Below, piece after piece: positions 63,391 through 64,000 of a stretch of DNA of 64,000 nt. Under the pieces are notes generated by a model that was given only the letters and a program-made list of their open reading frames with translations, had not been told where the DNA came from and did not search any database. How positions within the stretch are numbered: position 1 is the stretch's first letter; each line of letters begins with the position of its first letter. Source of the stretch: Neoceratodus forsteri (lineage: Eukaryota; Chordata; Ceratodontiformes; Ceratodontidae); NCBI GenBank assembly GCA_016271365.2, contig CM028129.1, positions 457,326,501-457,390,500 on the forward strand. Reading direction: 5' to 3'. Both the position numbers and the translations under genes were made by a program.

Positions 63391-64000
63391 GTATGCACCA
63401 CTTTAAACAGACATAAATGTGATTGGCCAATTCATCCATTATACACAATGTCCATTTTACATAAACATGTTTTTGTTTTTGCTGGTGTGCTTGTGAACGA
63501 ACAACAGTACAGTAGTACAGTACTGTATTGGTGGCTGGGGGTGTATAGTGCTGGGGTAGGGATGCATGTGCACAAGTTTATTTATGATCACATTGACTGC
63601 ATCGCATCACTGTGAAAAGTGATCTTTTATTGTCTGCTTTTGTTTTGTAACATAGTAACTATGCCTCATGCTCTTTTTGGCAAGTGTGAGAGAAGTACGC
63701 TTTGCTCCAAGGGGTTGATTTTGAAGTCATGTTGCTGCTGCAACAGTAACATCCAGTAACATCCACGATAAGCAGTGAAAGTCACTGAGATTTAGCCTCT
63801 CCCTATTTCTGTAGCTTGGTTGCTAAGTTGTTGCTAGGTAGTGATGTGGAACTGACGTCTGAAGTAGGACGGAAGATGTCACATGACACATGCATGCTTA
63901 GAACAGGTCCAAACAAAATGCAAATCACAGAAACATAGCAAAAATATTTCAGTCTAACATGTAAATAACAGTTTTGGGAATGAACTCTGTTTACCACTAC
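63391..64000. other. No gene recognised
   Basis: Right of the CR1 5' limit. A short 'acagtacagtagtacagtactg' palindromic stretch lies at 63507-63528. Frames have no motif. Confidence 0.45.

Overview
The window looks like intergenic DNA from a large, repeat-rich vertebrate genome, most likely an amphibian. I recognise no host gene, tRNA, rRNA or CRISPR. The amphibian guess rests on the combination of families present: DIRS, Penelope, a Tx1-type LINE, several CR1 and L2-like LINE subfamilies, and two foldback elements whose TTAA-flanked ends read TTAAAGGRR, the signature of the Xenopus T2/Kolobok MITEs. The species cannot be named from sequence alone. Nearly every coding region is a decayed copy with frameshifts or stops.

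Layout. 1-2490: compound tandem array (about 95-bp units plus two 655-bp spacers) leading into an L2/CR1-group LINE (2491-6432, + strand) that carries a 2A-like motif. 6433-7325: CR1 3' end (+). 7326-9715: L2-like LINE (- strand). 9735-15990: Tx1/L1-type LINE tail split by a structurally complete DIRS element (9976-15685) with gag, RT/RNase H, methyltransferase-like and tyrosine recombinase regions, inverted termini and the internal complementary region. 17405-21215: 24-bp minisatellite split by a CR1 that is itself split.

21228-33460 is a deep nest. An unclassified repeat (here called R), which contains 21-bp tandem units, was split by a tRNA-derived SINE. The SINE was split by a 6.6-kb Tx1-like LINE with a 15-bp target duplication, and the LINE by a T2-type MITE. 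Further right, R is split again by an L2 3' tail, an L1 and a CR1. A second, inverted copy of R at about 50.99-52.67 kb lacks these insertions and shows what the uninterrupted repeat looks like.

33507-44393 is a Penelope element with inverted LTR-like ends, interrupted by about 7.5 kb of unclassified DNA with several tandem arrays and by a second T2-type MITE. 45008-49873 is a long CR1 (-) with an SGNH-esterase-type ORF1, ORF2 and two 309-bp tandem units at its 5' side. 53101-56062 is a CR1 of the same group on the + strand. 56063-57110 holds a run of long palindromes and a decayed hammerhead-ribozyme-like core. 58741-63390 is a patchwork of CR1 and L2-like pieces, one with a 214-bp insertion flanked by a perfect 10-bp duplication.

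The useful content is structural: nesting order, target-site duplications, element termini and repeated 5' leaders. All boundaries were read by eye and are usually good to within 5-30 bases; alignments to a repeat library would refine them.
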